NCBI RefSeq assembly: GCF_001895025.1
Contig: NZ_BCXI01000013.1
Location: forward strand, 62,001 to 126,000
Source of the DNA: Rhodococcus zopfii NBRC 100606 = JCM 9919
Lineage (GTDB): Bacteria > Actinomycetota > Actinomycetes > Mycobacteriales > Mycobacteriaceae
Length of the DNA: 64,000 nucleotides
Direction of reading: 5' to 3'
The notes under the pieces were generated by a model. The model was given only the letters and a program-made list of their open reading frames with translations. It searched no databases and was not told the DNA's origin. This document shows positions 28,829 through 36,841 of this stretch, one piece after another. Made by a program: the position numbers and the translations under genes. How positions within the stretch are numbered: position 1 is the first letter of the stretch; each line of letters begins with the position of its first letter.

Positions 28829-29575
28829 GTGCCCAGCAAAAGCGCGACCTCCCCGACCACACCTCCCGAATCCGCAGCCCCGCAGCCGACGCCCGCCAAG
28901 CAGGACGGACGTAAGCGCCGCTGGCACGAGCACAAGATCGCGCGGCGCGAGGAACTCGTCGACGGCACGATCGCCGCGATCCGGGTGCGCGGCCACGACG
29001 TCGGGATGGACGAGATCGCCGCGGAGATCGGTGTCTCGAAGACGGTGCTCTACCGCTATTTCACGGACAAGAACGACCTGACGACCGCGACGATGATGCG
29101 GTACGTCGAGCGAATTCTGGCACCGCAGATCTACGCCGCGGTCGCCGAGGATCTCGACGAGTACGAACTGACCCGGGTGGCGATCGCCGCATACGTCGAA
29201 ACGGTCGCATCCGATCCCGAGGTCTACCTCTACGTGATGAGCAACAGCTCGTCGGCGAGCCGCGACGTGGTCGCCGATTCCGAGCGGATGATCGCCGAGC
29301 TGGTGGCGACGGTCCTCGGTGAGCGCCTGCGGCTGCTGGAGATGGATTCGGGAGGGTCGGTGCCGTGGGCGTACGGCATCGTCGGCGGAATCCAGCTCGC
29401 CACGCACTGGTGGATCTCGAACAAGTCGATGACCGCGGAAGACCTCATCGACTACCTGACGATGATGACCTGGGGCGGTATGACCGGTATCGCGTCGGCA
29501 GGCGGTTCGCCCGTCAGGTTCAAGTCGCAGCCTCATCCGTTGCGCCGCGAGGACCGCGAGGCAGTAGCGGAGTGA
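28829..29575 (+). CDS. TetR-family transcriptional regulator
   Basis: A 248-residue TetR regulator: a disordered 30-residue start, the helix-turn-helix at about residues 42-88 (GMDEIAAEIGVSKTVLYRYF), and a C-terminal ligand domain. It corresponds to Rv0472c. It begins with GTG at 28829, divergent from the DUF445 gene. A perfect 21-bp palindrome lies just after its stop and overlaps the promoter of the next gene, so it may control that gene. The ligand is unknown. Confidence 0.85.
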   Translation: MPSKSATSPTTPPESAAPQPTPAKQDGRKRRWHEHKIARREELVDGTIAAIRVRGHDVGMDEIAAEIGVSKTVLYRYFTDKNDLTTATMMRYVERILAPQIYAAVAEDLDEYELTRVAIAAYVETVASDPEVYLYVMSNSSSASRDVVADSERMIAELVATVLGERLRLLEMDSGGSVPWAYGIVGGIQLATHWWISNKSMTAEDLIDYLTMMTWGGMTGIASAGGSPVRFKSQPHPLRREDREAVAE

Positions 29576-29582
29576 CCCGTTT

Positions 29583-29603
29583 CACGTAACTTGTAGTTAC
29601 GTG
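29583..29603. promoter_or_regulatory. Perfect palindromic operator, likely TetR-type
   Basis: CACGTAACT-TGT-AGTTACGTG, 9-bp arms with a 3-base centre, directly upstream of a -10 box TAAAAT (29604-29609) of the DUF4873 gene. A protein bound here would block that promoter. The neighbouring TetR protein is the natural candidate. Confidence 0.55.
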
Positions 29604-29616
29604 TAAAATCGGGGCC

Positions 29617-30000
29617 ATGTCCGAGGGATACCGTGGCCGCGCAGAGATCCTCGTCGACGGCAGGCAGGTCGTCGTCGACGTCCAGCTCGCCGACTGGTTC
29701 GATCCGATCAGCGGCCGCCACCGCTGGCGCGGTCGGTTGCGCGACCTGGCCGCCGCGCTCGCACCGGACGCTCCGCCGTCCACCGGGACCGAACTGACGG
29801 TGACGGTTCTCGACACCGGCCGTGCCGCCGCGACCGCGCGCGTCACCGACATCGACCTGTGGGGCAGCCACATGATCGACGGCATCTCCGCGCCGCCCTA
29901 TCCGGCCGGACCGGACGAACTCGACCTGCTCGACGGCGACCGACCCGACCCGGGTCTTCCGGCCACCGACACGGCCGACATTCGTCGCGAACAGCGCTGA
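29617..30000 (+). CDS. DUF4873 domain-containing protein
   Basis: A 127-residue protein of the DUF4873 type, beginning GYRGRAEILVDGRQVVVDVQ and holding FDPISGRHRWRGR, a beta-rich domain also found fused to flavin monooxygenases. The function is unknown. TAAAAT ends seven bases before the ATG, which suggests a leaderless transcript, and a perfect palindrome covers the -35 region. It sits 41 bases after the TetR gene. The acidic tail is low in complexity. Confidence 0.7.
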   Translation: MSEGYRGRAEILVDGRQVVVDVQLADWFDPISGRHRWRGRLRDLAAALAPDAPPSTGTELTVTVLDTGRAAATARVTDIDLWGSHMIDGISAPPYPAGPDELDLLDGDRPDPGLPATDTADIRREQR

Positions 30001-30031
30001 CGACCACAGCGTGTGTGGCACGCTTCGTGCC

Positions 30032-30895
30032 ATGCCGAACGACGCCGAGAACAGCCCGTGGACGAAGCCCGTCACCGAAGCGCTGCGCGCCGGACCGGAC
30101 ACCCGTGTCGCCGACATCGATACGGACGCCACACCCGGATTCGAGGGCGACAAGGAACTCGGCACACGACTGCTCGAGGAACGCGGCACGTACCTGTCGC
30201 AGCTGCAGGAGAAGCTGTTCGCGAACGGCCGGTCGGGCGACCGCAGATCGGTGCTGCTGATCCTGCAGGGCATGGACACCGCAGGCAAGGGCGGAATGGT
30301 GCGTCACGTGATCGGGCACGTCGATCCGCAGGGCGTCGATCACGCGTCGTTCGGGGTGCCGACCCCGGAGGAGCTGCGGCACCACTACCTGTGGCGGATC
30401 AACAAGGCACTGCCGCGCGCTGGGCAGATCGGCGTGTTCGACCGCTCACACTACGAGGACGTGCTCGTCGTGCGCGTGCACGATCTCGTACCGGAACGGG
30501 TCTGGAGCGCCCGGTACGACGAGATCAACCAGTTCGAACGCGAGATCGTCGAGAACGGCACGACGATCGTGAAGGTCGCCATGTTCATCTCTCTCGACGA
30601 ACAGAAGAAGCGCCTGGCCGAACGCCTCGAGCGCCCGGACAAGTACTGGAAGTACAACCCGTCGGACGTCAGCGAACGCGCCCTGTGGCCCGCCTACCAG
30701 GAGGCATATCAGGCCATGCTCGACAAGACCAACACCGAGCACGCACCGTGGTATGTCATCCCGGCCAACCGCAAGTGGTACAGCCGAGTCGCGGTCGGCG
30801 AACTCATGATCGACGCCCTGGAGCGTTTCCGCCTGGACTGGCCCGCAGCGATGTTCGACGTCGAACTCGAGAAGAAACGACTGGCACTGTCCTGA
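30032..30895 (+). CDS. ppk2: PPK2-family polyphosphate kinase
   Basis: A 287-residue PPK2 enzyme using polyphosphate to phosphorylate nucleotides. Walker A is GMDTAGKGG (residues 80-88), Walker B lies in GVFDRSHYEDVLV near residue 138, and the lid with conserved Arg follows (ERLERPDKYWKY). The single domain and its motifs fit class I or III, which phosphorylate NDP or NMP/NDP. The start at 30032 follows the DUF4873 gene by 31 bases. Together with an exopolyphosphatase at 49866 it would set polyphosphate levels in stress. Confidence 0.9.
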   Translation: MPNDAENSPWTKPVTEALRAGPDTRVADIDTDATPGFEGDKELGTRLLEERGTYLSQLQEKLFANGRSGDRRSVLLILQGMDTAGKGGMVRHVIGHVDPQGVDHASFGVPTPEELRHHYLWRINKALPRAGQIGVFDRSHYEDVLVVRVHDLVPERVWSARYDEINQFEREIVENGTTIVKVAMFISLDEQKKRLAERLERPDKYWKYNPSDVSERALWPAYQEAYQAMLDKTNTEHAPWYVIPANRKWYSRVAVGELMIDALERFRLDWPAAMFDVELEKKRLALS

Positions 30896-30918
30896 GGGCC
30901 CCGCAGCCCTCAGGACAG
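30887..30918. terminator. Bidirectional terminator, 13-bp stem
   Basis: CTGTCCTGAGGGC and GCCCTCAGGACAG flank a 6-base loop. The stem includes the ppk2 stop codon, and it lies 22 bases past the convergent small membrane protein gene. Confidence 0.75.
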
Positions 30919-30940
30919 CGCCGGTCGGACACTGTGCCGG

Positions 30941-31162
30941 TCAGAACAATTTGGGAGTGACCTGGTGCACCTTGTGGTCGTGGCGGATCGTGCCGCCGAT
31001 CATCGCCATCGCCAGCCCGGCCGCGACGACAGTGCCGATCCCGGCGACGATCGCCGGTCCGGTGTGGCCGTAACCCGCGGCAAGCAGGAACAGGGCGAGT
31101 GAGGCGACCGCGAGTAACCCGAGGGTGTATCCCGCCCAGGCGACGAAGAGGTTGAGTTTCAT
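30941..31162 (-). CDS. Small two-helix membrane protein
   Basis: A 73-residue protein: two hydrophobic helices (about residues 6-28 and 34-56) and a short basic, His-containing tail (IRHDHKVHQ). No family was recognised. The start is firm: GGAAGGAG lies seven bases before the ATG at 31162. A GGGTAC box on the same strand at 31211-31216 could belong to a SigF-type promoter, but the -35 is poor. It stands alone between ppk2 and the DUF6328 gene. Confidence 0.6.
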   Translation of the reverse strand: MKLNLFVAWAGYTLGLLAVASLALFLLAAGYGHTGPAIVAGIGTVVAAGLAMAMIGGTIRHDHKVHQVTPKLF

Positions 31163-31293
31163 CCGACGCTCCTTCCTCGTGGACGAATACCGAGGCCGGT
31201 GCAGCCGACGGTACCCCACGGTGATGCGCGTCACAAGGTTGCGAAACGCGCACATCGGCCCTGCCGAGCCCGGCAGCATGACAACTTTGACCC

Positions 31294-31848
31294 ATGACGA
31301 GTTCCGACCGGTTCGACGACGAGGACGAGCTGCCCGGCGCCCGATACTCGCGGCGTTACGAGAGCGACGCCCAGCAGCTCGACCGGAACTGGTCCAGCCT
31401 GCTGCAGGAACTTCGCGTCGTACAGACCGGAGTGCAACTGCTGACCGGCTTCCTCCTGACCCTGCCGTTCCAGAGCGGGTTCGCCGCCCTGTCGAACAAC
31501 GAGAAGGGCGTCTATCTCGTCACCGTGCTCGCCTCGATCGCGGCGACGATTCTGCTCGTCGCGCCCGTCAGCATGCACCGGCTGCTGTTCCGGCGCAGGC
31601 AACTCGACCGGCTGGTGCTCACCGCGCACCGGTTCGCGCTTGCGGGCCTGCTGCTGCTCGGGGTGTCGCTGACCGGCGTCGTCGTCCTCGTTGTCGGGCT
31701 CGTCGTGAACTCGACCGTGGCGACCATCGCCGGAATCTGCACCGCCGTGCTGTTCGTCGCGATCTGGCTGGTCTACCCGTGGCGTTTCCGCCGTCGCGCC
31801 ACGCGCTTCCCCGAACCGGAACAGAGCGAACAGCACCGGAACGAGTGA
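31294..31848 (+). CDS. DUF6328 family membrane protein
   Basis: A 184-residue membrane protein with four helices after a charged start. The block NWSSLLQELRVVQTGVQLLT (residues 32-51) leading into the first helix is the DUF6328 signature. The function is unknown. The stop is followed by two tandem copies of a 24-base sequence at the junction with the convergent SDR gene. Confidence 0.8.
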   Translation: MTSSDRFDDEDELPGARYSRRYESDAQQLDRNWSSLLQELRVVQTGVQLLTGFLLTLPFQSGFAALSNNEKGVYLVTVLASIAATILLVAPVSMHRLLFRRRQLDRLVLTAHRFALAGLLLLGVSLTGVVVLVVGLVVNSTVATIAGICTAVLFVAIWLVYPWRFRRRATRFPEPEQSEQHRNE

Positions 31849-31856
31849 CCGCACAC

Positions 31857-31911
31857 GGTCAGCATCGATCGACCGCTCGCGGTCAGCATCGATCGACCGC
31901 TCGCGGTCAGC
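31857..31911. repeat. 24-base tandem duplication at the DUF6328/SDR junction
   Basis: GGTCAGCATCGATCGACCGC plus TCGC is present twice (31857-31880 and 31881-31904) with a third partial copy that contains the stop codon of the SDR gene. It belongs to the set of duplications at convergent gene ends. Confidence 0.85.
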
Positions 31912-32773
31912 CGGGCAGCGTCTCGCCCCCGATCGGCGCCAGCACCTCGCCGCTGTAGTACGACGACATCGTGTTCGACGCGAAGAACACATAGGACGGT
32001 GCGATCTCGTCGGGCTGCGCCGCGCGCCCGTACGGCGCCTGCTTGCCGAAGTCCGCGACCTTCCCTTCGTCGAGAGTGGCCGGGACCAACGGGGTCCACA
32101 CCGGCCCCGGCGCGACGCAGTTGACTCGAATTCCCCTGTCCTGCAAGGCCTGTGCGAGCGAGTAGGTCAGCGCCAGCACGGCGCCCTTGGTGGCCGCGTA
32201 GTCGATGAGTGTCTTGTTCCCGCGCAGCCCGTTGATCGAGGACGTGTTGATGATCGACGATCCGGACGGCAGGTGTTCGAGCGCGGCCCGCGTGACGTGG
32301 AAGAAGCTGTCGATGTTCACCGCGAACGTGCGGCGCCACTGCGCTTCGTCCAGATCGGCGAAGTCGTCGACCGGTTCCTGGTAGGCCACGTTGTTCACCA
32401 CGATCTGCAGACCCCCGAGCCGGTCGGCCGCCTCGGCCACCACCTCCCGGCAATGTGCCGGATCGGCGAGATCGCCCGGGAACAGGTGACACTCACGCCC
32501 TTCGCGCCGGACCAGCTCCGCGGTGTGCTCGGCGTCCCGGTCCTCTTCGAGATAGGCAATGGCGACATCCGCGCCTTCCTTGGCGAACGCGATCGCCACC
32601 GCGCGGCCGATCCCGGAGTCCCCGCCGGTGATCAGCGCCTTGCGTCCCTCGAGCAGTCCGCGACCGCGGTATCCGCGCATCTCGTCCTGGGGGGCGTCGG
32701 CCATGTCGGCGGTGTCGCCGGGGTAGTCGATCGTGTGCGGGGGATGTACGTGTTCCTGGTCATCGATGCTCAT
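31907..32773 (-). CDS. SDR family stress oxidoreductase (YghA/YhdF-like)
   Basis: A 288-residue short-chain dehydrogenase of the long-N-terminus type found in general-stress proteins such as Bacillus YdaD and YhdF. The N-terminal part (DEMRGYRGRGLLEGRKALIT) precedes TGGDSGIGRA, NNVAYQ, the catalytic Ser in INTSSING and YAATK. The substrate is unknown; sugar or aldehyde reduction is likely. GGTGT-N15-GGGTAT ends nine bases before the ATG, implying SigF-type leaderless expression, and it is divergent from the heme-oxygenase-like gene, which has the same arrangement. Confidence 0.88.
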   Translation of the reverse strand: MSIDDQEHVHPPHTIDYPGDTADMADAPQDEMRGYRGRGLLEGRKALITGGDSGIGRAVAIAFAKEGADVAIAYLEEDRDAEHTAELVRREGRECHLFPGDLADPAHCREVVAEAADRLGGLQIVVNNVAYQEPVDDFADLDEAQWRRTFAVNIDSFFHVTRAALEHLPSGSSIINTSSINGLRGNKTLIDYAATKGAVLALTYSLAQALQDRGIRVNCVAPGPVWTPLVPATLDEGKVADFGKQAPYGRAAQPDEIAPSYVFFASNTMSSYYSGEVLAPIGGETLPG

Positions 32774-32782
32774 GACCAGCGG

Positions 32783-32808
32783 ATACCCCTCGATACCCGG
32801 TTCACACC
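32783..32808 (-). promoter_or_regulatory. SigF-type promoter of the SDR gene
   Basis: Minus strand GGTGT (32804-32808), 15 bases, GGGTAT (32783-32788). The -10 box ends nine bases before the ATG. Confidence 0.6.
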
Positions 32809-32812
32809 CACC

Positions 32813-32839
32813 GGTTTCCTTTGGTCCCGGTCCGGGTAT
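32813..32839 (+). promoter_or_regulatory. SigF-type promoter of the heme-oxygenase-like gene
   Basis: GGTTT (32813-32817), 16 bases, GGGTAT (32834-32839), an exact match to the mycobacterial SigF consensus. The start codon follows nine bases after the -10 box. Confidence 0.75.
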
Positions 32840-32848
32840 CCGGCGGTC

Positions 32849-33865
32849 ATGCGTGATCCTGCCTCCGCCCCGCTGCCCCGGCCGCGCGGGCCGGTTTCCG
32901 ACGCCGTCATCACCCGGCTCGCCGGGACGCCGGACGAGTCGCCGTGGCCGCGGCCTCCCGCGGACGTCGACCCGTACGGCGACGATGCGCAGTTGACCCT
33001 GACGGTGCTGTACGAATTGCACTACCGGGGGTTTTCGGGCGTCGATCCCGGTTGGGAGTGGGCGCCGGGTCCGCTCGGTGTGCGGGCCGCGCTCGAACGG
33101 GCGTTCCTGGACCGCCTGCGCACCGACGTCCCGGCCGGTGTGGATGTCGACGCGACCTTCGATGCGGTGTGCCGGGAGCCGCGCGACGCATGGAGCGTGT
33201 CCCATCACCTGGCCGAGCAGGGCACGTGGCCGCAGTTGCGGGAGTACTTCGTGCACCGATCCATCTACCAGCTCAAGGAAGCCGATCCGCAGGCGTGGGC
33301 GATTCCGCGACTCACCGGCCGGGCCAAGGCGACGCTGGTGGCCGTCGAATTCGACGAGTACGGCGGCGGGCACCACGACCGTGTGCATGCGCAGCTGTTC
33401 GCCGATCTGATGGTCGCGGCCGGCCTGGACGACAGCTACCTGGGATGTCTCGACCGCGTACCCGCGCTGACCCTGGCGCCGGTGAACTTCATGTCGATGT
33501 GCGGGTTGCACCGGTCCCGCATCGGCATGCTCGTCGGCCAGTTCGCGGCCGCCGAGATGACGACCGGCCCGAGTGCGCGCCGGCTGGTGCGGGCGCTCGA
33601 ACGCCTGGAGGCCGCACCGGCGTGCGTGCGGTTCTATACCGAGCACGTCGAGGCGGATGCGGTGCACGAACTGGTGTTGCGGCACGACGTCGTCGGGGAC
33701 CTGCTCGAGCGCGATCCGGGCGCGGCACGCGACGTGGTGTTCGGGGCCGAGGCCATCGAGTTTCTCGAGGGCCGGCTCGGCAGCCACCTGCTCGACCGGT
33801 GGTCCCGCGACGAGTCATCGCTGCTCGAACCGGCAGAGCTGCTCGAAACCGAAGAGGCGACCTGA
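32849..33865 (+). CDS. Iron-containing redox enzyme, heme-oxygenase-like fold
   Basis: A 338-residue helical protein of the heme-oxygenase-like (Haem_oxygenas_2 / iron-containing redox enzyme) family. Possible metal ligands are Glu and His in VEFDEYGGGHHDRVHAQLF near residue 168 and in FYTEHVEADAVHE near residue 262. Relatives include diiron oxidases, so heme degradation should not be assumed. The N-terminal 90 residues are extra. The ATG at 32849 follows a consensus SigF-type promoter at the leaderless distance. It is divergent from the SDR gene. Confidence 0.75.
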   Translation: MRDPASAPLPRPRGPVSDAVITRLAGTPDESPWPRPPADVDPYGDDAQLTLTVLYELHYRGFSGVDPGWEWAPGPLGVRAALERAFLDRLRTDVPAGVDVDATFDAVCREPRDAWSVSHHLAEQGTWPQLREYFVHRSIYQLKEADPQAWAIPRLTGRAKATLVAVEFDEYGGGHHDRVHAQLFADLMVAAGLDDSYLGCLDRVPALTLAPVNFMSMCGLHRSRIGMLVGQFAAAEMTTGPSARRLVRALERLEAAPACVRFYTEHVEADAVHELVLRHDVVGDLLERDPGAARDVVFGAEAIEFLEGRLGSHLLDRWSRDESSLLEPAELLETEEAT

Positions 33866-33872
33866 GTCCCGT

Positions 33873-34253
33873 TCAGCTTCTGTCGATGTCGTCCTCGTCG
33901 ACGATGTGCACGGCCGCTTCCTCGGCCGCAGCTCCCGCACCGTCGATGCCGACGTCCTCGGCGATGAGTTCGGATTCGGTGTCCTCCCCCGTTCCCTCGT
34001 CCGGTGCGACGAGCCGGCCCGCGCGCCGGGTGTCGGCGCCGCGGGGTCCGGTGTCCGGTTCCTCCTCCGCCAGACGCGAATCGAGGTCGTCGTGCGGTTC
34101 GAGGGCGACCGGACGTTCGGGCGGCGAGATCCCTTCGTCCAGAACGTCGTCGACTCCGCGATCGATGAGGGTGTCCTCGCGCTGCAACTGATCCTCGTCG
34201 TCGACGCTGTATTCACCCGGGACACTCGCCCCGGGATTTTCCGAAGTAGGCAT
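33873..34253 (-). CDS. DUF5709 domain-containing protein
   Basis: A 126-residue highly acidic soluble protein (DUF5709), starting MPTSENPG and holding YSVDDEDQLQREDTLIDRG followed by LDEGISPPERP, the family core. It is rich in Asp and Glu, likely largely disordered, and of unknown function; such proteins are common in actinobacterial stress regulons. ATG 34253 is used. It is convergent with the heme-oxygenase-like gene, seven bases away. No SigF box was found before it. Confidence 0.75.
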   Translation of the reverse strand: MPTSENPGASVPGEYSVDDEDQLQREDTLIDRGVDDVLDEGISPPERPVALEPHDDLDSRLAEEEPDTGPRGADTRRAGRLVAPDEGTGEDTESELIAEDVGIDGAGAAAEEAAVHIVDEDDIDRS

Positions 34254-34366
34254 GTTACGACCATGCCACCGCCGGGCGGGTTGCGCCACATCTGTGGAAT
34301 CCGGTGTGGGAAAGGGTATCCAACAGGCTCGGCCGGCGCGCGGGGGATTTCCGTCCGCTGGCGGGG

Positions 34367-34392
34367 GGTTTGAAATGCCCTGATCGGGGTAT
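34367..34392 (+). promoter_or_regulatory. SigF-type promoter of the DUF6131 gene
   Basis: GGTTT (34367-34371), 15 bases, GGGTAT (34387-34392). Consensus match; it would give a leader of about 50 bases. Confidence 0.7.
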
Positions 34393-34448
34393 TCACTCCC
34401 ATCGTCCGAGCCAATTCGAGCACGGGCACCGACAGCAAGGTGACGATC

Positions 34449-34604
34449 ATGATCATCCTCGGCTTGATCCTGCTGGTGGTCGGATTCCTGACCGGGATCT
34501 CGATCCTGTGGACGCTCGGCATCATCCTCGTCGTGGTGGGCGTCATTCTGGCACTGCTCGGCGCCACCGGACGGGCGGTCGGTGGCCGCAAGTACTGGTA
34601 TTGA
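34449..34604 (+). CDS. DUF6131 family micro-membrane protein
   Basis: A 51-residue protein with two hydrophobic helices, MIILGLILLVVGFLTGISIL at the start and ILVVVGVILALLGATG after it, ending VGGRKYWY. This fits the DUF6131 family of small actinobacterial membrane proteins of unknown role. AAGGTGA lies six bases before the ATG and a consensus SigF-type promoter lies 57 bases upstream. It is too short for standard ORF cut-offs and easily missed. Confidence 0.75.
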   Translation: MIILGLILLVVGFLTGISILWTLGIILVVVGVILALLGATGRAVGGRKYWY

Positions 34605-34670
34605 CACTTCCCACCCCCGGCACTTCTCACCGCCGGAGCCTCCGGCACTTCTCACCGCCGGAGCCTCCGG
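34605..34670. repeat. 25-base tandem repeats after the DUF6131 gene
   Basis: CACTTCTCACCGCCGGAGCC plus TCCGG occurs twice (34621-34645, 34646-34670), flanked by degenerate copies on both sides (34605-34620 and 34671-34686). The last copy forms the left arm of the terminator of both genes. Confidence 0.85.
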
Positions 34671-34716
34671 CACCAGTCACCGCCGGGGCGTGCGCGCGCT
34701 CCGGCGGTGACTGGTG
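34671..34716. terminator. Bidirectional terminator, 16-bp stem
   Basis: CACCAGTCACCGCCGG and its perfect complement flank a 14-base loop. The stem overlaps the last codons and stop of the CDGSH gene and follows the convergent DUF6131 gene. Confidence 0.7.
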
Positions 34717-34907
34717 TCGCACAACGGATAGATGCCGCTGCGATGGCAGCGGCACACCGCGACCACGAAACGATCCGACGTCACTTCGGTGCCGTCCTCA
34801 CCCACAATCCGCACCGGTCCCTCGACGAGCATCGGGCCGCCCGGCACGAGCCGGACGGTCCGGGCGTCTGTTCGCAGGTCACCGGGTGTGTTCCGGTCGA
34901 TCGGCAC
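34677..34907 (-). CDS. CDGSH-type iron-sulfur protein
   Basis: A 76-residue protein with one CDGSH (mitoNEET-like) motif: CRCHRSGIYPLCDTSH, giving three Cys and one His for a redox-active 2Fe-2S cluster. It may sense or relay redox state. The GTG start at 34907 overlaps the end of the methyltransferase gene by 29 bases, so it is the last gene of a three-gene operon. The last residues (RRSARTPRR) are encoded in a terminator hairpin. Confidence 0.85.
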   Translation of the reverse strand: MPIDRNTPGDLRTDARTVRLVPGGPMLVEGPVRIVGEDGTEVTSDRFVVAVCRCHRSGIYPLCDTSHRRSARTPRR

Positions 34908-35577
34908 GGATCACCACCACTTCCTCGGTCTCGGTTCCGGCCTTGCTCTCGATCGCGACAACGGAAGCATCTGCCGCAGAATCTGTTCGACGGTGCTGCA
35001 GGTAGTCGGCACGACTGCGCATCACCGGGCCGAACGGTATCCGCTCCCGCGCGACCACGGTGGCTTTCACGCCGCCGGCCCGCAGCATGTCGAGCGTGGT
35101 GTCCACGCCGGTGAATTCGGAGTGCACGACGAGGGCGAATCCACCCGGCCGCAACAACTCCGGGATCTCCCGGCACAGCGGGTCGACGACGGAGCGCCCG
35201 TCGGGGCCGGCATCCCAGCGCGGGTCGTGAGCCCCACTGGGTGCCGGCACGTAGGGGGGATTCGAGACGATCACGTCGAACGGTGCGAGTCTGCGCGCAA
35301 CTCCGAGGCCGCCACGAAGAACCCTGATGGGCAGTCGCCGTGACCATGCGTTGAGCCGAGCGGTGAGTACCGCGCGGGGCGCGATATCCAGTGCCGTCAC
35401 CGATTTCGCGCCGGCCCGCGCCGCCGCAACCGCCAGGATTCCGGTGCCCGTGCAGAAGTCGAGGACCTTTGCGTCCGGGGGTGGACCGGCGCAGCCGAAG
35501 GCGTGCTCGAGCAGCCACGAATCCTCTTGCGGCCGGTACACACCCGGCATCCGCCATACCACTCCCGATCGCGTCAC
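34879..35577 (-). CDS. HemK/PrmC-like methyltransferase
   Basis: A 232-residue SAM-dependent methyltransferase with the N-terminal VYRPQEDSWLLEHAF, motif I VLDFCTGTGILAVAAA and the glutamine-methylation signature NPPYVP near residue 108, as in PrmC/HemK2 release-factor methyltransferases. The short length without the PrmC N-terminal domain suggests the HemK2/MTQ2 side of the family. The GTG at 35577 overlaps the stop of the upstream gene (TAGTG) and gives coupling; ATG at 35550 is an alternative. Substrate in vivo is not known. Confidence 0.8.
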   Translation of the reverse strand: MTRSGVVWRMPGVYRPQEDSWLLEHAFGCAGPPPDAKVLDFCTGTGILAVAAARAGAKSVTALDIAPRAVLTARLNAWSRRLPIRVLRGGLGVARRLAPFDVIVSNPPYVPAPSGAHDPRWDAGPDGRSVVDPLCREIPELLRPGGFALVVHSEFTGVDTTLDMLRAGGVKATVVARERIPFGPVMRSRADYLQHRRTDSAADASVVAIESKAGTETEEVVVIRADRPEHTR

Positions 35578-35843
35578 TACAGGACTCCAGGCTCGTGGGT
35601 GGAGGTGCCGCCGGATCCGCCCAGCCGGCGCCGCCGGAAGTTGAGAACGATCATCACTGCACCGACGACGAGGAGGGCGACGGCAACGATCGTTGCGACG
35701 GCCGTCCAGCCTTCGAAACCGCCTCCGGCAGCGGTCAGGACCAGAGCTATCGCGACGACACCCGCCAGGACACACGCAAACCCGACCCAGCCCGCGAGCC
35801 GGGTTCCCGTCGTGGGGCCACCGCGATTCGTTGTATTCGCCAT
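35577..35843 (-). CDS. Small two-helix membrane protein
   Basis: An 88-residue membrane protein with helices at about residues 17-41 and 47-68 and a basic tail (RRRRLGGSGG). No family was recognised. GGTTT-N16-GGGTAA ends eight bases before the ATG, so it is the first gene of a SigF-type, probably leaderless operon with the HemK-like and CDGSH genes; its stop overlaps the next start. Divergent from the aldo-keto reductase gene. Confidence 0.7.
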   Translation of the reverse strand: MANTTNRGGPTTGTRLAGWVGFACVLAGVVAIALVLTAAGGGFEGWTAVATIVAVALLVVGAVMIVLNFRRRRLGGSGGTSTHEPGVL

Positions 35844-35851
35844 GCGGGCGG

Positions 35852-35878
35852 TTACCCATCCGTGCGGTCACCGAAACC
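35852..35878 (-). promoter_or_regulatory. SigF-type promoter of the small membrane protein-HemK-CDGSH operon
   Basis: Minus strand GGTTT (35874-35878), 16 bases, GGGTAA (35852-35857), ending eight bases before the ATG. Confidence 0.65.
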
Positions 35879-35946
35879 GGACCGGAGCAGCACCGGAATC
35901 CGGCCGGGCCCGGAACACGATCACGGTCTCGATCGTTGCTCCGGGT

Positions 35947-36798
35947 ATGACTTCCGTGAATCCGGTACCGAATGTGGCGCTCAGCGACGGAAACTCGATT
36001 CCACAGATCGGGTTCGGAGTCTGGCAGGTGCCCGACGACGAGTGTTTCACCGCGGTCACCAGCGCTCTGACCATCGGATATCGCAGTATCGACACGGCTG
36101 CGATCTACGGGAACGAGGTCGGAACCGGACGGGCGATCGCGGCGGCCGGGGTGCCGCGCGACGAATTGTTCGTCACCACCAAGCTGTGGAACAGCGCCGA
36201 TCGACCGTGGACCAGGGACCGCGTGCTCGCCGAGTTCGACACGTCCCTGGACCGCCTGGGGCTGGACTACGTCGACCTGTACCTGATCCACTGGCCGCGG
36301 CCGATGCGCGAGGACTACCGCACGATCTGGCAGGCGTTCACCGAGTTGCAGGCAGACGGTCGGGCCCGGTCAATCGGCGTGTCCAATTTCCAGCCGGCTC
36401 AGCTGCGCACGATCATCGCGGACACGGGCGTGGCGCCGGTGATCAACCAGATCGAGGTGCATCCGGATTTCGCGCAGGCCGAACTGCGGGCGGTGCACAA
36501 GGAACTGGGCATCGTCACCGAGGCGTGGTCGCCACTCGGCCAGGGACGGGGCCTGCTCGACGATCCCACGCTCACGCGGATCGCACTCGAACGTGATCGC
36601 ACTGCCGCGCAGGTGGTGCTTCGGTGGCATCTGCAGATCGGCAATGTGGCGATCCCGAAGTCGGTGACACCGCATCGGATCCGGCAGAACCTCGAGATAT
36701 TCGACTTCGAGCTCGATGCGGCCGAGATCGAGGCGATCGAGGCGCTGGACACCGCGAATCGGCTCGGCGGCGACCCCGCCACCTTCGACGTGGGGTGA
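35947..36798 (+). CDS. Aldo/keto reductase
   Basis: A 283-residue NADPH-dependent aldo-keto reductase of the AKR5 type (2,5-diketo-gluconate reductase-like). Catalytic residues are in DTAAIYGNE (Asp, Tyr), TTKLWNS (Lys) and YLIHWPRP (His); [13 protein letters not shown] binds NADPH. It likely reduces toxic aldehydes or sugar ketones in stress. The ATG at 35947 overlaps a GGGTAT box at 35943-35948. If that box is a SigF -10, the real start is the GTG at 35956, three codons later. The pairing is uncertain because no good -35 is seen. Confidence 0.88.
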   Translation: MTSVNPVPNVALSDGNSIPQIGFGVWQVPDDECFTAVTSALTIGYRSIDTAAIYGNEVGTGRAIAAAGVPRDELFVTTKLWNSADRPWTRDRVLAEFDTSLDRLGLDYVDLYLIHWPRPMREDYRTIWQAFTELQADGRARSIGVSNFQPAQLRTIIADTGVAPVINQIEVHPDFAQAELRAVHKELGIVTEAWSPLGQGRGLLDDPTLTRIALERDRTAAQVVLRWHLQIGNVAIPKSVTPHRIRQNLEIFDFELDAAEIEAIEALDTANRLGGDPATFDVG

Positions 36799-36841
36799 CG
36801 GGGCAGCGGGTCGATCCGTTCGCACGGCTACGATTCGCCGG

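Noticed and set aside
31220-31235. CRP/GlxR-like site GGTGA-N6-TCACA upstream of the DUF6328 gene
   Set aside because: One mismatch in the half site and no clear promoter context; too weak to call.
34314-34319. GGGTAT as a promoter for the DUF6131 gene
   Set aside because: No -35 at the proper distance, and a better promoter lies at 34367-34392.
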